DNA from: Streptomyces liangshanensis | GTDB lineage: Bacteria > Actinomycetota > Actinomycetes > Streptomycetales > Streptomycetaceae | Reading direction: 5' to 3' | Length of the DNA: 64,000 nt | Assembly (NCBI RefSeq): GCF_011694815.1 | Contig: NZ_CP050177.1 | Span: 3,727,001-3,791,000 of the forward strand | In this document: positions 56,017 to 63,810 of the stretch, piece by piece | How the letters are laid out: every line of letters starts with the position of its first letter | Numbering within the stretch: position 1 is the first letter of the stretch | The notes under the pieces: generated by a model | Databases searched by the model: none | What the model was told of the DNA's origin: nothing | Seen by the model: the letters and a program-made list of their open reading frames with translations, nothing else | Translations under genes and position numbers: made by a program

Positions 56017-57983
56017 TACCCCGCGCCGTGCGGACCCGGCTCGGCACCCTCGCCGGCGCCGGGCTCCTCGCGGTGCTGGTGTGGCGGCTCGGCGACGGGG
56101 CGTTCGTGGACGGGCTGCGCGGGATCGACGGCGCCGTCCTGCTGGCCGCCCTCGGACTCGGGCTGCTCACCACGGTGTTGAGCGCCTGGCGCTGGTGCCT
56201 GGTGTCCCGGGCGCTCGGCGTCGAACTGCCGCTGGGGGGCGCCGTCGCCTCGTACTACCGGGCCCTGTTCCTCAACGCCGCCCTCCCCGGCGGTGTCCTC
56301 GGCGACGTGCACCGCGCGGTACGGCACGGGCAGGACGTCGGTGACGTGGGGCGCGGGGTCCGCGCGGTGGTCCTCGAACGGACCGCGGGCCAGGCGGTCC
56401 TGGCGGCCGTCGCGGTGGCGGTGCTTGCGGTACGGCCCACCCCGGCGCTCGCGGAGGCCGGCCACGCCGCCGGGCGGGCCGTCACCACGTCGGCCGTGGG
56501 CGCGACCGCCGCCGTGGCGGTGGGGTGCGGCCTGGCGGCCGTGGTGGCGGTACGGCTCCGAGGCGCCGCGCGCCGCAAGGACGCCGCGGGGTCGCGCCGG
56601 CGCCGTACCCTCCGGTCCGAACTGGCCCAGGCGCGTGGGGCGTTGCTCTCCCGGGCGAGCTGGCCCGGCGTGCTGCTGTCGTCCGTCGCGGTGCTGGCGG
56701 GGCATCTGGCGATGTTCGTGCTGGCGGCGCGGGTCGCGGGGGCCACGGCGCCGGTGTCCGAACTGCTGCCCCTCATGCTGCTCGCCCTGCTCGCCATGGG
56801 CCTGCCCCTGAACATCGCCGGCTGGGGCCCCCGCGAGGGCGTCACGGCGTGGGCGTTCGGCGCGGCGGGGATGGGGGCGTCGCTGGGGCTGACGGTGGCG
56901 GTGGTGTACGGAGTCCTCGCCCTCACGGCGAGCCTGCCGGGGGTGGCGGTACTGGCGACCCAGTGGGCAGCGCGCCGCCGCCGCGCCAAGGCCGAGGAGG
57001 GGCTCACGCCCGCCCCCGAGCCCGAGGAACCAGCCGCCCAACTCGCCCCTTCCCACCCCGGTCAGGCCCTGACGGCCCAGGTCCGACCCGACGAACGATC
57101 AGGTCCGGCCGTACCCGCGGGCCAACCCCGCAACCTCCCCACCGCAGCCGCCCCCGCACGCAGCGAGTACGGCGGACGACCCGCCGAGGTCCGGCCCGGA
57201 GCCGACCCCACCAGGGCCGAGCCCGGAACCGGGCCGGAAGGCATCCGGGTCGACGGCGAACCGGGCGCCCGCCCCCGCCAGGTCCGCCCCGACGAACGAT
57301 CAGGTCCGGCCGTACCCGCGGGCCGAACCCACAGCGTCCCGGTCGAAGCCGCCCCCGCGAGCGGCGGATCGGGCAGGCGGCCCGGCGAAGCCCGGACCGG
57401 AGCCGACCCGACCGGGGCCGAGCCCGGAACCGGGCCGGAAGACGTCCCGGTCGACGGCGACCCCGGCGCCCGCCCCCGCCAGGTCCGCCCCGACGAACGA
57501 TCAGATACAGCCGTACCCGCAGGCCGAACCCACAACGCCCCGGTCGAAGCCGCCCCCGCGAGCGGCGGATCGTCGCTACAGCGACCCCTCGTCCTCCCCG
57601 GCGAACGCCTCACCCCTGAGGTCCAGTTCGAAGAGGGTGTCCTCGCCGACGGACGATCGGCGGACCGGTGGGCGGAGGGCGTCGCGCATCACGTCGGGGC
57701 CGTCGAAGCGGATCCCCGGGACGCCGTCGCCGAGCAGGACCGGTGCCACCGTGACGTACAGCCGGTGCAGCGCCCGCTCGTGCAGGAAGCGCGACACGGT
57801 GACCCCGCCGCCCTCGACGAGCACCCGGCCCAGGCCGCGCGCGGCGAGCGTCCGTACCAGGGCGCGGGGCGCGAACGCCTCGCGGTCCGGCAGGGTCAGC
57901 ACCTCGACGCCGTCCCCCACCCGGCCGGGAACGGCCTGCCCGTCCTCGCGGTCCGGGCCCACCACCCACAGGGTCGGGGCTGA
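56013..57983 (+). CDS. LPG-synthase-type (UPF0104) membrane protein with a repeat-extended C-terminus
   Basis: A lysylphosphatidylglycerol-synthase transmembrane-type (UPF0104, PF03706) protein. About eight helices fill residues 1-320: LAVLVWRLGDGAFVDGLRGI, WCLVSRALGVELPLGGAVASYYRALFLNAALPGGVLGDVHR and MGLPLNIAGWGPREGVTAWAF. Related proteins are membrane flippase-like or glycosyltransferase-helper proteins. The reading frame continues to 57983 (656 residues), through a 201-bp tandem repeat and then antisense to the RibD-type gene for 408 bp. The last 135 residues are probably not real family sequence, and the original stop appears lost. GTG 56013 overlaps the methyltransferase stop. It could move the cluster product across the membrane. 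Confidence 0.82.
   Translation: MIPRAVRTRLGTLAGAGLLAVLVWRLGDGAFVDGLRGIDGAVLLAALGLGLLTTVLSAWRWCLVSRALGVELPLGGAVASYYRALFLNAALPGGVLGDVHRAVRHGQDVGDVGRGVRAVVLERTAGQAVLAAVAVAVLAVRPTPALAEAGHAAGRAVTTSAVGATAAVAVGCGLAAVVAVRLRGAARRKDAAGSRRRRTLRSELAQARGALLSRASWPGVLLSSVAVLAGHLAMFVLAARVAGATAPVSELLPLMLLALLAMGLPLNIAGWGPREGVTAWAFGAAGMGASLGLTVAVVYGVLALTASLPGVAVLATQWAARRRRAKAEEGLTPAPEPEEPAAQLAPSHPGQALTAQVRPDERSGPAVPAGQPRNLPTAAAPARSEYGGRPAEVRPGADPTRAEPGTGPEGIRVDGEPGARPRQVRPDERSGPAVPAGRTHSVPVEAAPASGGSGRRPGEARTGADPTGAEPGTGPEDVPVDGDPGARPRQVRPDERSDTAVPAGRTHNAPVEAAPASGGSSLQRPLVLPGERLTPEVQFEEGVLADGRSADRWAEGVAHHVGAVEADPRDAVAEQDRCHRDVQPVQRPLVQEARHGDPAALDEHPAQAARGERPYQGAGRERLAVRQGQHLDAVPHPAGNGLPVLAVRAHHPQGRG
57079..57570. 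repeat. 201-bp in-frame tandem repeat, about 2.45 copies
   Basis: Units begin at 57079, 57280 and 57481 and share GACGAACGATCAGGTCCGG-like cores; the period is exactly 201 bp (67 codons), so the frame is kept. The protein unit begins VRPDERS, continues VPAG and ends PGARPRQ. The third copy breaks off about five bases before the stop codon of the convergent RibD-type gene (57576-57578), so the array abuts that gene. Confidence 0.9.
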
Positions 57984-58529
57984 TCCGTCCGTGAACAGAT
58001 GGCAGTCCCGCGCCACCCGCCCCCGCGGATCGATCACCACACGCACCGGGTTGGCCCCGGAGCAGGTACGGACGGTGAGCCGGGGATTGTCGGACACGGC
58101 GGTGCCGGCCCCGACGACCACCGCGTCGGCGAGCGCCCGGAGGCGGTGCAGATGATCGCGGTCCTCCTCGCCGGTGACGTAGTCCGCGTCGCCGGTCCGG
58201 GTGGCGATGAAGCCGTCGAGGCTCTGGCCGAGCTGCGCGAAGGTGACGTACGGCCCGGCCAGGCAGAGCGACAGGTAACGGTCGAGGAGCAGCCGCGCCC
58301 CGGGCGCGAGGTCGTCATCGCCGCCGGCCCGTCGGGGGTCTGCGGCGCCGCCGGCCCGCCGGGTGTCCGCGGCGTCCGCGACGCGCGCGGTGTCCGCGGC
58401 ACCCACCACGCCCCCGGCGCCCGGGCCCCCCTCCCCCGCACGGACCAGCCCCGCCGCCACCGCGTCCGCCTCGCACCGGACGCCGCGCAGCCGCTCCCAC
58501 ACCTCGGCCGCGTCGAGCGCGCCCGTCAC
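57576..58529 (-). CDS. RibD C-terminal-domain reductase (pyrimidine reductase type)
   Basis: A 317-residue dihydrofolate-reductase-fold protein (RibD_C). After an 80-residue variable N-terminus with an ADTARVADAADTRRAGGAAD repeat, the fold is PYVTFAQLGQSLDGFIAT, ALADAVVVGAGTAVSDNPRLTVR, VVIDPRGRV and RVLVEGGGVTVSRFL. Members reduce ribosylaminopyrimidines in riboflavin, methanopterin and related pathways with NADPH. The RibD deaminase domain is absent. GTG 58529 overlaps the creatininase stop (GTGA), so the two are made together. It probably reduces the ribosyl group of the pyrimidine released by RibA and the creatininase-type enzyme. Confidence 0.92.
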   Translation of the reverse strand: MTGALDAAEVWERLRGVRCEADAVAAGLVRAGEGGPGAGGVVGAADTARVADAADTRRAGGAADPRRAGGDDDLAPGARLLLDRYLSLCLAGPYVTFAQLGQSLDGFIATRTGDADYVTGEEDRDHLHRLRALADAVVVGAGTAVSDNPRLTVRTCSGANPVRVVIDPRGRVARDCHLFTDGSAPTLWVVGPDREDGQAVPGRVGDGVEVLTLPDREAFAPRALVRTLAARGLGRVLVEGGGVTVSRFLHERALHRLYVTVAPVLLGDGVPGIRFDGPDVMRDALRPPVRRSSVGEDTLFELDLRGEAFAGEDEGSL

Positions 58530-59395
58530 GACGTCGCCCCGGCAGCCAGGTCCGCCGCGCCACCCGACGCGGAGTCACCCGACGCGGAGCTACCCGGCGC
58601 GGAGTCGGCCCGCAGGGAGCCCCCCGACACGGAGCCCCCCACCCCCCCAACCCCCCCGTCAGCCGTCACGAGCGCGAGGTATTCGGCGAAGCAATCGACA
58701 AGTCCGGCGAGCAATTCCTTTCCCTTCTCGGCGGATGCCAAGGACGGCCGCCCGACCACACCGGAGTCCGTATAGGAACGCATACCGAGAGTGAGCAAAT
58801 GCTTCCGTTCATCGGCGACGAAATCGGAGGTTTCATAACCGGAACGGACCAGTTCCGGACGGGCGTGGAGGAGGATCGACGCCTCCACTTCTCCGGCATG
58901 CATATCGCTGTACGACGGAGTCCGCACACCGGCCCTCTCCCGAGCCGCGTCCCAGTCCGACGACCCGGGGAATAGCGCCATGCGCGTACCACTGCCGGCC
59001 GACTCCTGAACCACGTTCCGCAACACATAGTTCCCCCCGTGCCCGTTCACCAGAATGAGCCCGTGGATACCCGAACGGCGCAACGACGCGGCGATGTCCG
59101 CGACCACCGCGTAGAGCGTCGCGGCCGAGATGCTGACCGTGCCCGGCCAGTCCGCGTGCTCGTGGGAGCAGGAGATCGTCAGCGGAGGCAGGTGCAGGAC
59201 CGGGTGCACGGCGGCGATCTCGGAGGCAACAGCGCAGGCCACGACGGTGTCCGTCACCAACGGGAGGTACGCGCCGTGTTGCTCGAAGCTGCCGATCGGC
59301 AGGACGGCGACCCGGGGCCGCCGCTCCCCGACGTCCTCGGTGGTGTCCCCCGGCAACAGGCCGGAGGCCGGTGGTGGTACGGCCGGACCGCTCAT
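58526..59395 (-). CDS. Creatininase-family amidohydrolase
   Basis: A 289-residue metal amidohydrolase. The family signature is complete: LPIGSFEQHG with Glu38 and His40, TDT with Asp49, SCSHEHADWPGTVSIS and LVNGHGGN with His119, plus DMHAGEVEASILL. Known branches are creatininase, MftE and the archaeal ArfB, which removes the formyl group from the FAPy nucleotide. Next to a GTP cyclohydrolase II that should make FAPy, the ArfB-type deformylase role is the best fit but is inferred. The C-terminal Gly/Ser tail is low complexity. ATG 59395 has AAAGG upstream. It is divergent from ribA. Confidence 0.92.
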   Translation of the reverse strand: MSGPAVPPPASGLLPGDTTEDVGERRPRVAVLPIGSFEQHGAYLPLVTDTVVACAVASEIAAVHPVLHLPPLTISCSHEHADWPGTVSISAATLYAVVADIAASLRRSGIHGLILVNGHGGNYVLRNVVQESAGSGTRMALFPGSSDWDAARERAGVRTPSYSDMHAGEVEASILLHARPELVRSGYETSDFVADERKHLLTLGMRSYTDSGVVGRPSLASAEKGKELLAGLVDCFAEYLALVTADGGVGGVGGSVSGGSLRADSAPGSSASGDSASGGAADLAAGATS

Positions 59396-59484
59396 CTCTG
59401 GGGCCTTTCGTTTCCTGTCGTTTCCTACGTCCGCGGACGCCCAGGTTACGTCGTCCTCTCGTTCTCCTTCCGCGATCCGGCCGA

Positions 59485-59490
59485 TAAGAT
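59485..59490 (+). promoter_or_regulatory. Possible -10 element directly before the ribA-type start
   Basis: TAAGAT ends one base before the ATG at 59491. If it is the -10 hexamer, transcription would begin near the second in-frame ATG (59497), giving a leaderless mRNA. No good -35 is seen at the standard distance. Confidence 0.2.
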
Positions 59491-60210
59491 ATGGCCATGA
59501 GGGAAATTGATGGTGCGTCCGACGGCAGTCGCCCCCCGGTCGCGGAACGAGTGGTGGATCTCCGCCTGGCCACCGCGTACGGCGATTTCCTCGCTGTCGG
59601 CTACCGGGACGGCAATGGCACGGACGAACAAATGGCCCTGGTGTACGGCGACGTCACGGGAGAAGGGGCCCTTGTCCGGTTGCATTCGGAGTGTCTGACC
59701 GGAGATTCCTTCGGCTCCCGGCATTGCGACTGCGGCGGCCAACTGTCCGCCGGGCTCAGCGCCATCGTGCGGGAAGGCCGGGGTGTTCTCGTCTATCTCC
59801 GGGGGCACGAGGGCCGGGGCATCGGGCTGCTCGCCAAGCTCCAGGCGATGAAGCTGCAAGCCGAGGGCTTGGACACCGTCGAGGCGAATCTCGCGCTCGG
59901 CCTCCCCGCGGACGCCCGCGACTACCAGGTGGCGGCGGAGATCCTGCACGACCTCGGGGTGCGGTCGGTGCGGCTGATGTCGAACAACCCGCTCAAGCGG
60001 GAGGCGCTCCAGCGGCACGGGGTGAAGGTCACCGAGGAGGTGCCCCTGCTGATCACCCCTCAGGAGGAGAACATCTTCTACCTGCGCACCAAGCGGGAGC
60101 GGCTGGGCCACCACCTCCCGCATCTGGAGGACGCCGAGTCGGGCGCGGAGACGGGCGCGGAGACAGGCGGGGGGACGGGCTCCGCCGACGGTACGGAACC
60201 TCCGCGCTGA
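59491..60210 (+). CDS. ribA: GTP cyclohydrolase II, Tyr-to-Met variant (SCO6655 type)
   Basis: GTP cyclohydrolase II opens GTP in riboflavin and related pathways. Zinc Cys68, Cys79 and Cys81 are in SECLTGDSFGSRHCDCGG. The substrate motif LRGHEGRGIGL and the C-terminal VRLMSNNPLKREALQ are standard. The usual active-site Tyr (AYALQ in E. coli) is Met120 here (LQAMKLQAEG). I recall that S. coelicolor SCO6655 with this Met released the formylated FAPy nucleotide, and changing it to Tyr restored the normal product. So this enzyme probably feeds the neighbouring deformylase. The Glu/Thr/Gly-rich C-terminal tail is not part of the fold. No RibB domain is present, so it is not the flavin housekeeping enzyme. 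Confidence 0.95.
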   Translation: MAMREIDGASDGSRPPVAERVVDLRLATAYGDFLAVGYRDGNGTDEQMALVYGDVTGEGALVRLHSECLTGDSFGSRHCDCGGQLSAGLSAIVREGRGVLVYLRGHEGRGIGLLAKLQAMKLQAEGLDTVEANLALGLPADARDYQVAAEILHDLGVRSVRLMSNNPLKREALQRHGVKVTEEVPLLITPQEENIFYLRTKRERLGHHLPHLEDAESGAETGAETGGGTGSADGTEPPR

Positions 60211-60400
60211 AGTCCCGTCCCTGGGGCGTCCCGGGGGTACGAGGTGCACCCAGCACCACCCCCCGTCCGGGCGCCACGCCCCGTGTGCGCCGCCCTCACC
60301 GTCCGTAGCGTCGTGGACAGGACGCAACCGGGCGTCCTGGGTGGACGGACGGGGACGCCACGACCTTGCCGGCGGGCGTCCGAGAGGGAGGGACGGGGAC

Positions 60401-61318
60401 ATGTTCCGTCGTACGGGGACGACCAAGGACACACGCGGGGGTACGAGGGGGGCGCGGCCCGCCCGCGGCCCGGAGGCGCTCCGGCTCGTCGGGGTGAGCA
60501 AGGTCCACGGCGAGGCGGAGAACGCCGTCACCGCCCTCGACCGGATCACGCTGAGCCTGCCGGCCGGGAGCTTCACCGCGGTCATGGGGCCGTCGGGGTC
60601 CGGCAAGTCGACGCTGCTCCAGTGCGCGGCCGGGCTCGACCGCCCGGACCGGGGGCTGGTCATGGTGGACGGCGAGGAGATGACGGGCGGGGGTGAGGCG
60701 GCGCTGACGAAGTTCCGCAGGCGGCGGATCGGCTTCGTCTTCCAGCAGTACAACCTGCTGGACACGCTGACGGTGGAGCAGAACACCACCCTGCCGCTGC
60801 GGCTCGCGGGCCGCCGTGCCGATCCCGTACGGGCCAGGGAGATCCTGACGCAGGTCGGCCTCGGCGACCGGCTCGGCCACCGGCCCGACCAGTTGTCCGG
60901 CGGTCAGCGGCAGCGGGTCGCCATCGCGAGGGCGCTGGTCACCGAGCCCAGCGTGATCTTCGCCGACGAGCCGACGGGCGCGCTGGACACCCGGAGCGCG
61001 CGGGACGTGCTGAGCCTGCTTCGGGACGCGGTGCGGGTGCACGGCAGGACGGTGGTGATGGTGACGCACGATCCGGTGGCCGCGTCGTACGCGGACTCCG
61101 TCCAGTTCCTGGCGGACGGCCGGCTCGCCGGGCACCTGACCGCGCCCACCGTGGACGCGGTCGCCGAACGGCTCGCGCACCTGGGCGACCTCGCGGAGCG
61201 AAGCCAGGACGGGGGCTACGGCCCGGGCCACGACCAGAGCCAGGGCCAGGGCCACGGCCAAGGCCGCCACCAGGATCACGGCTACGGCCAGGGCCGCGAC
61301 ATCACCCTGGAGGTCTGA
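60401..61318 (+). CDS. MacB/LolD-type ABC transporter ATP-binding protein
   Basis: A 305-residue ATPase that partners an FtsX-type permease. Walker A is GPSGSGKST, signature LSGGQRQR, Walker B VIFADEPTGALD and switch THDP; the Q-loop is FVFQQYNLLDTLT. The last 40 residues are a His/Gln/Gly-rich tail (YGPGHDQSQGQGHGQGRHQD) unlike usual family members. The start is ATG 60401, with GGAGGG upstream. It is 191 bp after the ribA-type gene and 3 bp before the permease, so it starts a two-gene operon. Such transporters export lipoproteins, peptides or antimicrobial agents. Confidence 0.94.
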   Translation: MFRRTGTTKDTRGGTRGARPARGPEALRLVGVSKVHGEAENAVTALDRITLSLPAGSFTAVMGPSGSGKSTLLQCAAGLDRPDRGLVMVDGEEMTGGGEAALTKFRRRRIGFVFQQYNLLDTLTVEQNTTLPLRLAGRRADPVRAREILTQVGLGDRLGHRPDQLSGGQRQRVAIARALVTEPSVIFADEPTGALDTRSARDVLSLLRDAVRVHGRTVVMVTHDPVAASYADSVQFLADGRLAGHLTAPTVDAVAERLAHLGDLAERSQDGGYGPGHDQSQGQGHGQGRHQDHGYGQGRDITLEV

Positions 61319-61321
61319 GCC

Positions 61322-62659
61322 ATGTTCGCTCTCGCTCTGCGATCGGTCCGGCAGCGGCCGGGCCGCTTCCTCGCCACCCTCCTGTCCGCCTTCCTGGGCG
61401 CGGTCGTCGTCATGACGTTCGGCTCGCTCCAGGACACCGCAGGCGCCCCGGGCGTCGACGCCGTCAGCGCCGAGACGCTGCGGGTGTCGTCGAACATCGT
61501 CGGCGGGTACGGCGCGCTGCTCGTGTTCTTCGCCGTGGCGTCCGCGCTGACCGTGAACGTACGGCAGCGGGGCGCCGAGATCGCCCTGCTGCGCAACACC
61601 GGCGCGACCCCGGCCCAGATCAAGCGCATGGTCGTCGGCGAGGCGGTCCTGGTGGGCATGGCCGCCGCGGTGCTGGCCGTCGGGCCCGCGATGCTCGGCG
61701 GGCGGGTACTGCTGGGGCTGTTCCAGGACAGCGGCCAGGTCGCCGACGGCGTGGACTTCGCCTTCGGCCCGGTCGCGCTGGGGATGGGCGTTTCGGTCAC
61801 GCTGCTGGCGTCGGCGGGCGCGGCGTTCCTCGCGGTGCGCCGGGCGACGCGGGCGCTGGCCGGGGCGCGGGCGGGGCAGGGCCGGGTCAAGAAGGTGGCG
61901 GGGGTCGCCGCGCTGGTGGGCGGTACGGGGGCGGTGATGGCGACGTTCGCGATGGACGCCACGGCGCCCGCGCTGATGGCCGCCCCCGGGTACGGGGCGA
62001 TCCTGCTCTCCGTCGGCTTCGCGATCTTCTCCCCGGCGTTGCTGCGGGGCCTGCTGACCGTCTTCGAGCGGCCGATCACGGCGCTCGCGGGGGCGAGCGG
62101 CTACCTGACCGTCCAGACGATGCGGCACCGCGCCGCGCAGTTGTCGGGTCTGCTGATGCCGCTGGTCCTGTTCACCGGTACGGCGACGGCCGCGCTCTAC
62201 ATGCAGGCGGTCCAGACGGACGCGATCCGGGCGTCGGGCCTCGTCCGGTCCGTCGAGGACAAGAACGTGGCGACCGTGAACCTGGTGGTCGTCGGCATCG
62301 TCGTGGTCTTCGCCTGCCTCATGATCATCAACACGCTGTACGCGGAGACGTCGTACCGCCGCGGTGAGTTCGGCCGCCAGCGCCTCGCCGGCGCGACCCC
62401 CGGCCAGGTGCTGAGGACGGTCGGCCTGGAGGGGCTGGTCCTGACGGTGACGGGCGTCTTCTTCGGCACGACGGCAGGCCTGTCCGGCCTGCTCGCCTTC
62501 ACGGCGGTCCGCACCGACTCCCCCTTCCCGGAACCGGGCCCGGGCGTCTGGCTCCTCATCGTGGCAGCGGCCACAACATCCACCTTGGTCACAGGCCTGA
62601 CAACAGCACACAGAGCCCTGCGCGACCCGGCGGTAACAGCGGCGAACTCAACAGCCTGA
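61322..62659 (+). CDS. FtsX-type ABC transporter permease
   Basis: A 445-residue permease with about eight helices and two FtsX domains. The first has VNVRQRGAEIALLRNTGATPAQIKRMVVGEA and the second has MIINTLYAETSYRRGEFGRQRLAGATPGQVLRTVG; an N-terminal signal-anchor LATLLSAFLGAVVVMTFG precedes them. The ATPase upstream drives it. A periplasmic adaptor gene is not adjacent. The substrate is unknown; export of peptides or antimicrobials is common in this family. It is convergent with the regulator gene, 3 bp away. Confidence 0.92.
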   Translation: MFALALRSVRQRPGRFLATLLSAFLGAVVVMTFGSLQDTAGAPGVDAVSAETLRVSSNIVGGYGALLVFFAVASALTVNVRQRGAEIALLRNTGATPAQIKRMVVGEAVLVGMAAAVLAVGPAMLGGRVLLGLFQDSGQVADGVDFAFGPVALGMGVSVTLLASAGAAFLAVRRATRALAGARAGQGRVKKVAGVAALVGGTGAVMATFAMDATAPALMAAPGYGAILLSVGFAIFSPALLRGLLTVFERPITALAGASGYLTVQTMRHRAAQLSGLLMPLVLFTGTATAALYMQAVQTDAIRASGLVRSVEDKNVATVNLVVVGIVVVFACLMIINTLYAETSYRRGEFGRQRLAGATPGQVLRTVGLEGLVLTVTGVFFGTTAGLSGLLAFTAVRTDSPFPEPGPGVWLLIVAAATTSTLVTGLTTAHRALRDPAVTAANSTA

Positions 62660-62662
62660 GAC

Positions 62663-63646
62663 TCAGAGCCACCCCCGCCGGGCTGCCGTCAGGCTGGCCT
62701 GGAAGCGGGTGGTGGCGTCCAGTTCTGTCATCAGGCGGTGGATGCGGCGCTGTGTCGTGCGTTCGCTCCAGCCCTGCGCGCGGGCTATCGCCGCGTCCGT
62801 GAGCCCCGCCGCCAGCAGCGCCAGCAGGGCGCGGGTCTCCGGGCCGGGCTTCGGCGGGGCGCTTTCGGGGACGTGCGGCACGTCCACCGCCAACAGCGGG
62901 AGCGCCCGGTCCCATTGGGCCTCGAAGAGCGCCGACAGCGCCACCAGCATCGGTGACGGATGGATCAGGTACGCCACGGACTGGCCGCCCGGCGCCAGGC
63001 TGAACGGGATGATCGCCGCCCGGTCGTCGCTCAGCACCAGCTTCAGAGGCAACTCGTTGCGTACCCGCGCCTGTTCGCCCGTACGGATGCTCGGCACGAT
63101 GTCGTTGTCGAGCCGCCCCGGCCACCCCACCGCCTCCCGGTCGTAGATCACCCGGTGCACCACACCGGTCCGTTGCCGCTGGACCTGGGCGTCGAGGTTG
63201 CTGCCGGGCCGGTCCACGTACGGCGGGCGGTCGAACGCCCGCACCTCGCGCCGCGCCCCCGCCGTCAGCCGGCGGACCGCGGCGCTGATGTCGTCGCGGT
63301 CGGAGAGCAGCTCCACCGCCAGGTCCGGATGGCTGATCCTGGCCGCCTCCCGGTGCGTCTGGGTGAGCCGTTCCACCAACGACCGCGCCTCGTCGAGCCG
63401 GTGCTCGCGCTCCTGGATCAGCGCGGTGACCGCGACGTCCGGGGACACCGCGGTGAAGCGGGGCGGGCGGCCCGCCGAGCGGGTCGCGAGACCGTCCTTG
63501 ACCAGCCCGGACAGCAGCTTCCCGACGGCGGACGCGGGCCGGCCGCACGCGTCGGCGATCTCCGAGGCGGTGGCCCGGGGCAGCCCGACCAGCACCTTGT
63601 AGACGTGTTCTGTTTCGTCCGTGAGTCCCAGGACGTTAAGTTCCAT
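62663..63646 (-). CDS. TrmB/LuxR-like transcriptional regulator
   Basis: A 327-residue regulator with a TrmB-like N-terminal winged helix (VLGLTDETEHVYKVLVGLPRATASEIADACGRPASAVGKLLSGLVKDGL). A coiled segment (EREHRLDEARSLVERLTQTHREA) leads to a phospholipase-D-like effector domain (AFDRPPYVD, HRVIYDREAV, IPFSLAPGGQSVAYLIHPSPMLVALSALFE). The C-terminus is LuxR-type (LLALLAAGLTDAAIARAQGWSERTTQRRIHRLM). Such regulators are frequent in Streptomyces and often adjoin exported peptide or protease genes, here the divergent secreted protein. The start is ATG 63646, with AGAAGG upstream; longer starts are weaker. Confidence 0.9.
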   Translation of the reverse strand: MELNVLGLTDETEHVYKVLVGLPRATASEIADACGRPASAVGKLLSGLVKDGLATRSAGRPPRFTAVSPDVAVTALIQEREHRLDEARSLVERLTQTHREAARISHPDLAVELLSDRDDISAAVRRLTAGARREVRAFDRPPYVDRPGSNLDAQVQRQRTGVVHRVIYDREAVGWPGRLDNDIVPSIRTGEQARVRNELPLKLVLSDDRAAIIPFSLAPGGQSVAYLIHPSPMLVALSALFEAQWDRALPLLAVDVPHVPESAPPKPGPETRALLALLAAGLTDAAIARAQGWSERTTQRRIHRLMTELDATTRFQASLTAARRGWL

Positions 63647-63810
63647 GCCTTCTCCGACGTTCCTGTGGCGGCACCCCGCCAGGTGGCGGAAGTCGGCCAC
63701 CATCACCCACTTGCGCCGCTTCCGTCACGGTTGACATCTTCCACGAGAGTTGCGGCTCGGTGTAGCCCGCACTCAACCGCTTCTCAGGTCACAGGAAGGT
63801 GTCACCCCCC

